Part shown: piece after piece, positions 26,797 through 28,316 of the stretch
How positions within the stretch are numbered: position 1 is the first letter of the stretch
How the letters are laid out: the number at the start of each line of letters is the position of its first letter
Origin: a virus
Reading direction: 5' to 3' (one strand)
IMG/VR virus record: IMGVR_UViG_3300043409_000317
Location: 1-28,316 of that record
Length of the DNA: 28,316 nt
Program-made: the position numbers and the translations under genes
Notes under the pieces: generated by a model
Told to the model about the DNA's origin: nothing
What the model saw: the letters and a program-made list of their open reading frames with translations, nothing else
The model's database searches: none

Positions 26797-28118
26797 TGGG
26801 AATAAACCAATACGCTGTACGCGATGCTTTCGATAAGTTCCATCGTAGGAAAGAACGCTGGGGTGTTCTCGTATGCCATAGACGAGCAGGTAAGACTGTA
26901 GCTTGCATAGCTGAATTAGTTACCTGCGCTCTAGTTACACCTAAGTCTAATGCTCGGTTCGCCTATATCTGCCCACAGTTCAATCAAGCAAAGGATGTGG
27001 CTTGGGTCTACATTAAGCAATTAACCTCTGATATACCTGGTATCTCCTATAACGAATCAGAACTACGCGCAGACCTGCCAAATGGAAGCCGTATAAGGCT
27101 GTATGGGGCGGATAACCCAGATAGGATGAGGGGTCTATACCTTGATGGGGTAATACTCGATGAATACGCTGATATGAAGCCCTCAATATGGGGTGAGGTG
27201 CTTCGACCAGCATTATCAGATCGTAAGGGCTGGGGGGTGTTCATTGGTACACCTAAAGGCCATAATGACTTCTACGACCTATGGATGCGTACCGAATCGT
27301 CTAATGATTGGTTCAGGATGATGCTCAAGGCTAGTGAATCAGGTCTAATAGACCCAGTAGAGTTAGCAGCAGCCAGATGCGAGATGACCGATGACCAGTT
27401 CGCCCAGGAGTTCGAATGTTCATTCGAGGCAGCCATTCAGGGTTCGTACTACGGCAAGGAATTAGCCCTATTGGAGAGTTCGGGCCAGATTACCTCAGTT
27501 CCTTGGCAGCCAGAGGTGGATGTATTCGCTGCGTTTGACATAGGATTCAGCGACGATACCTCGATTTGGTGGTATCAGATCGTCAATGGCGAGATCCACG
27601 TTATCGACCACTTTGCCACAAATGGGGAAAATATCTCATTTTATGCCACCAAACTCTCCGAAAAGGGGTATAATTACAACAAGTTCGGGGGTAAGCCTTT
27701 TATCTGGCTACCCCATGACGCGAGAGCAAAGACATTAGCTGCTGCTGGTAAGAGCGTACAGCAACAGTTCTTAGAACTAGGTTACGCAAGTAGGATAGTG
27801 CCTACGCTGTCTATTCAAGATGGCATACAGGCTACTAGAATGACACTTCCAAAGTGTTGGTTTGACAGAGAGAATTGCAAAGACGGACTAAACAGCCTCA
27901 GTCTTTACCGTAGAGAGTTTGACGAGGGTAGGAAGGTGTTTAGAGAGCATCCGTTGCATGACTGGACTTCTCACGATGCCGATGCTTTCAGAATGTTATC
28001 AGTAGCTTGGCGAGAGGAACAGAAACCTAAACCCCCTCCTGAGATTAGATTCCCAACCCAGCAGACCATCGCTGAGTTAATTAAAGCCCAGCGCAATAAG
28101 CGCATTAATGATGATTAG
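26796..28118 (+). CDS. Terminase large subunit
   Basis: A 440-residue packaging motor from GTG 26796. The ATPase has Walker A HRRAGK33T (27-34), Walker B GVILD122E123Y and coupling motif GTPKG (151-155). The RNase H-like nuclease has FD248IGFSDD at the first strand, HDARAKT near 314 and HDADAFR near 407, giving the acidic metal ligands. Length and motif order are normal. It cuts and pumps phage DNA into the capsid through the portal, which should be encoded past the right edge. Confidence 0.95.
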   Translation: MGINQYAVRDAFDKFHRRKERWGVLVCHRRAGKTVACIAELVTCALVTPKSNARFAYICPQFNQAKDVAWVYIKQLTSDIPGISYNESELRADLPNGSRIRLYGADNPDRMRGLYLDGVILDEYADMKPSIWGEVLRPALSDRKGWGVFIGTPKGHNDFYDLWMRTESSNDWFRMMLKASESGLIDPVELAAARCEMTDDQFAQEFECSFEAAIQGSYYGKELALLESSGQITSVPWQPEVDVFAAFDIGFSDDTSIWWYQIVNGEIHVIDHFATNGENISFYATKLSEKGYNYNKFGGKPFIWLPHDARAKTLAAAGKSVQQQFLELGYASRIVPTLSIQDGIQATRMTLPKCWFDRENCKDGLNSLSLYRREFDEGRKVFREHPLHDWTSHDADAFRMLSVAWREEQKPKPPPEIRFPTQQTIAELIKAQRNKRINDD

Positions 28119-28126
28119 GAGATACC

Positions 28127-28316
28127 ATGCCGTTCGGAACTGACCCACTAGATATTTACCACAATGGAGTTTGGTACAACCATGCAGGAGTGCAGATCTC
28201 TGGGGTTGATGATAGCAATATAGTATCAGCGACAGCAGTCATGGTGAACGGAGATACAATCTTCACATCTACTGGCGATGTGACAATACATGACCTAGTA
28301 TCTGTATGCGTGACAG
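28127..28316 (+). CDS. Virion-type protein, partial at right edge
   Basis: Open from ATG 28127 (RBS AGGAGA) to the window end: 63 codons seen. MPFGTDPLDIYHNGVWYNHA, then AGVQISGVDDSNIVSATAVM and a Thr/Asp-rich beta stretch. The short strand-rich composition is like head-decoration or fibre domains. Identity cannot be decided from this fragment. Confidence 0.5.
   Translation, partial: MPFGTDPLDIYHNGVWYNHAGVQISGVDDSNIVSATAVMVNGDTIFTSTGDVTIHDLVSVCVT

Overview
The window is a stretch of a tailed-phage genome (Caudovirales), probably a podovirus-type phage of a Gram-negative bacterium. The evidence is gene content. There is a terminase pair, a P22 gp4-like head-tail adaptor, a P22 gp10-like tail stabilisation protein, three large Ala/Gln/Gly-rich proteins of ejection-protein type, a set of short tail-fibre proteins, a 3TM holin with a GH24 endolysin, and an ERF/SSB/Gp157/NinG recombination set. 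The SSB ends in a proteobacterial-type acidic tip (DVPF). I see no integrase, no recognisable CI-like repressor, no tRNA and no CRISPR array, so lifestyle is undetermined. Portal and capsid genes are not in the window. They are expected beyond the two edges: the last gene follows the large terminase, and the first follows what should be the capsid region.

Layout. Positions 1-15183 are rightward virion and lysis genes: head-associated protein, adaptor, a leftward HNH homing endonuclease (1378-1881), a protein with two ADP-ribosyltransferase-like domains, tail stabilisation protein, a GNAT acetyltransferase, ejection-type proteins, four tail-fibre-like proteins with small chaperone-like genes, and holin genes. 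The endolysin is at 15353-15832. Positions 15804-18787 form a leftward, mostly overlapping operon: ERF annealing protein, SSB, Gp157-like protein, two small proteins that standard ORF cut-offs miss, a SprT-like metalloprotein and a metallophosphoesterase. Positions 18788-19364 are a 577-bp gene-free control region full of repeats. From 19365 to the right edge everything is rightward: a DUF1376-type replication initiator, a P-like helicase-loader candidate, many tiny translationally coupled genes, DUF3310, a C5 DNA methyltransferase, NinG, and the two terminase subunits.

The genes fit a simple programme. Early divergent transcription from 18788-19364 would give recombination proteins leftward and replication proteins rightward. 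DNA modification, NinG and terminase follow, and the virion and lysis block would be served by its own promoters. Two such promoter candidates (26-63 and 5473-5512) share the same 12-bp element GTGGCAACCCAC at identical spacing from a -10 box.

The most interesting signals are not the genes. They are: (a) a perfect 30-bp leader/RBS/start repeat in opposite orientation before the ERF gene and before a second rightward gene block; (b) 11-bp iteron-like repeats followed by 7-bp repeats and an A-rich tract inside the replication initiator gene, arranged like the phage lambda origin in gene O; (c) separate 9-bp and 15-bp repeat arrays in the control region; (d) a 20-bp, one-mismatch hairpin RNA ending in a U-tract just before the rightward operon; and (e) a virion-region protein with two ART-like domains whose second half is bounded by a repeated sequence. 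All functional claims are from reading the sequence; no database search was run.
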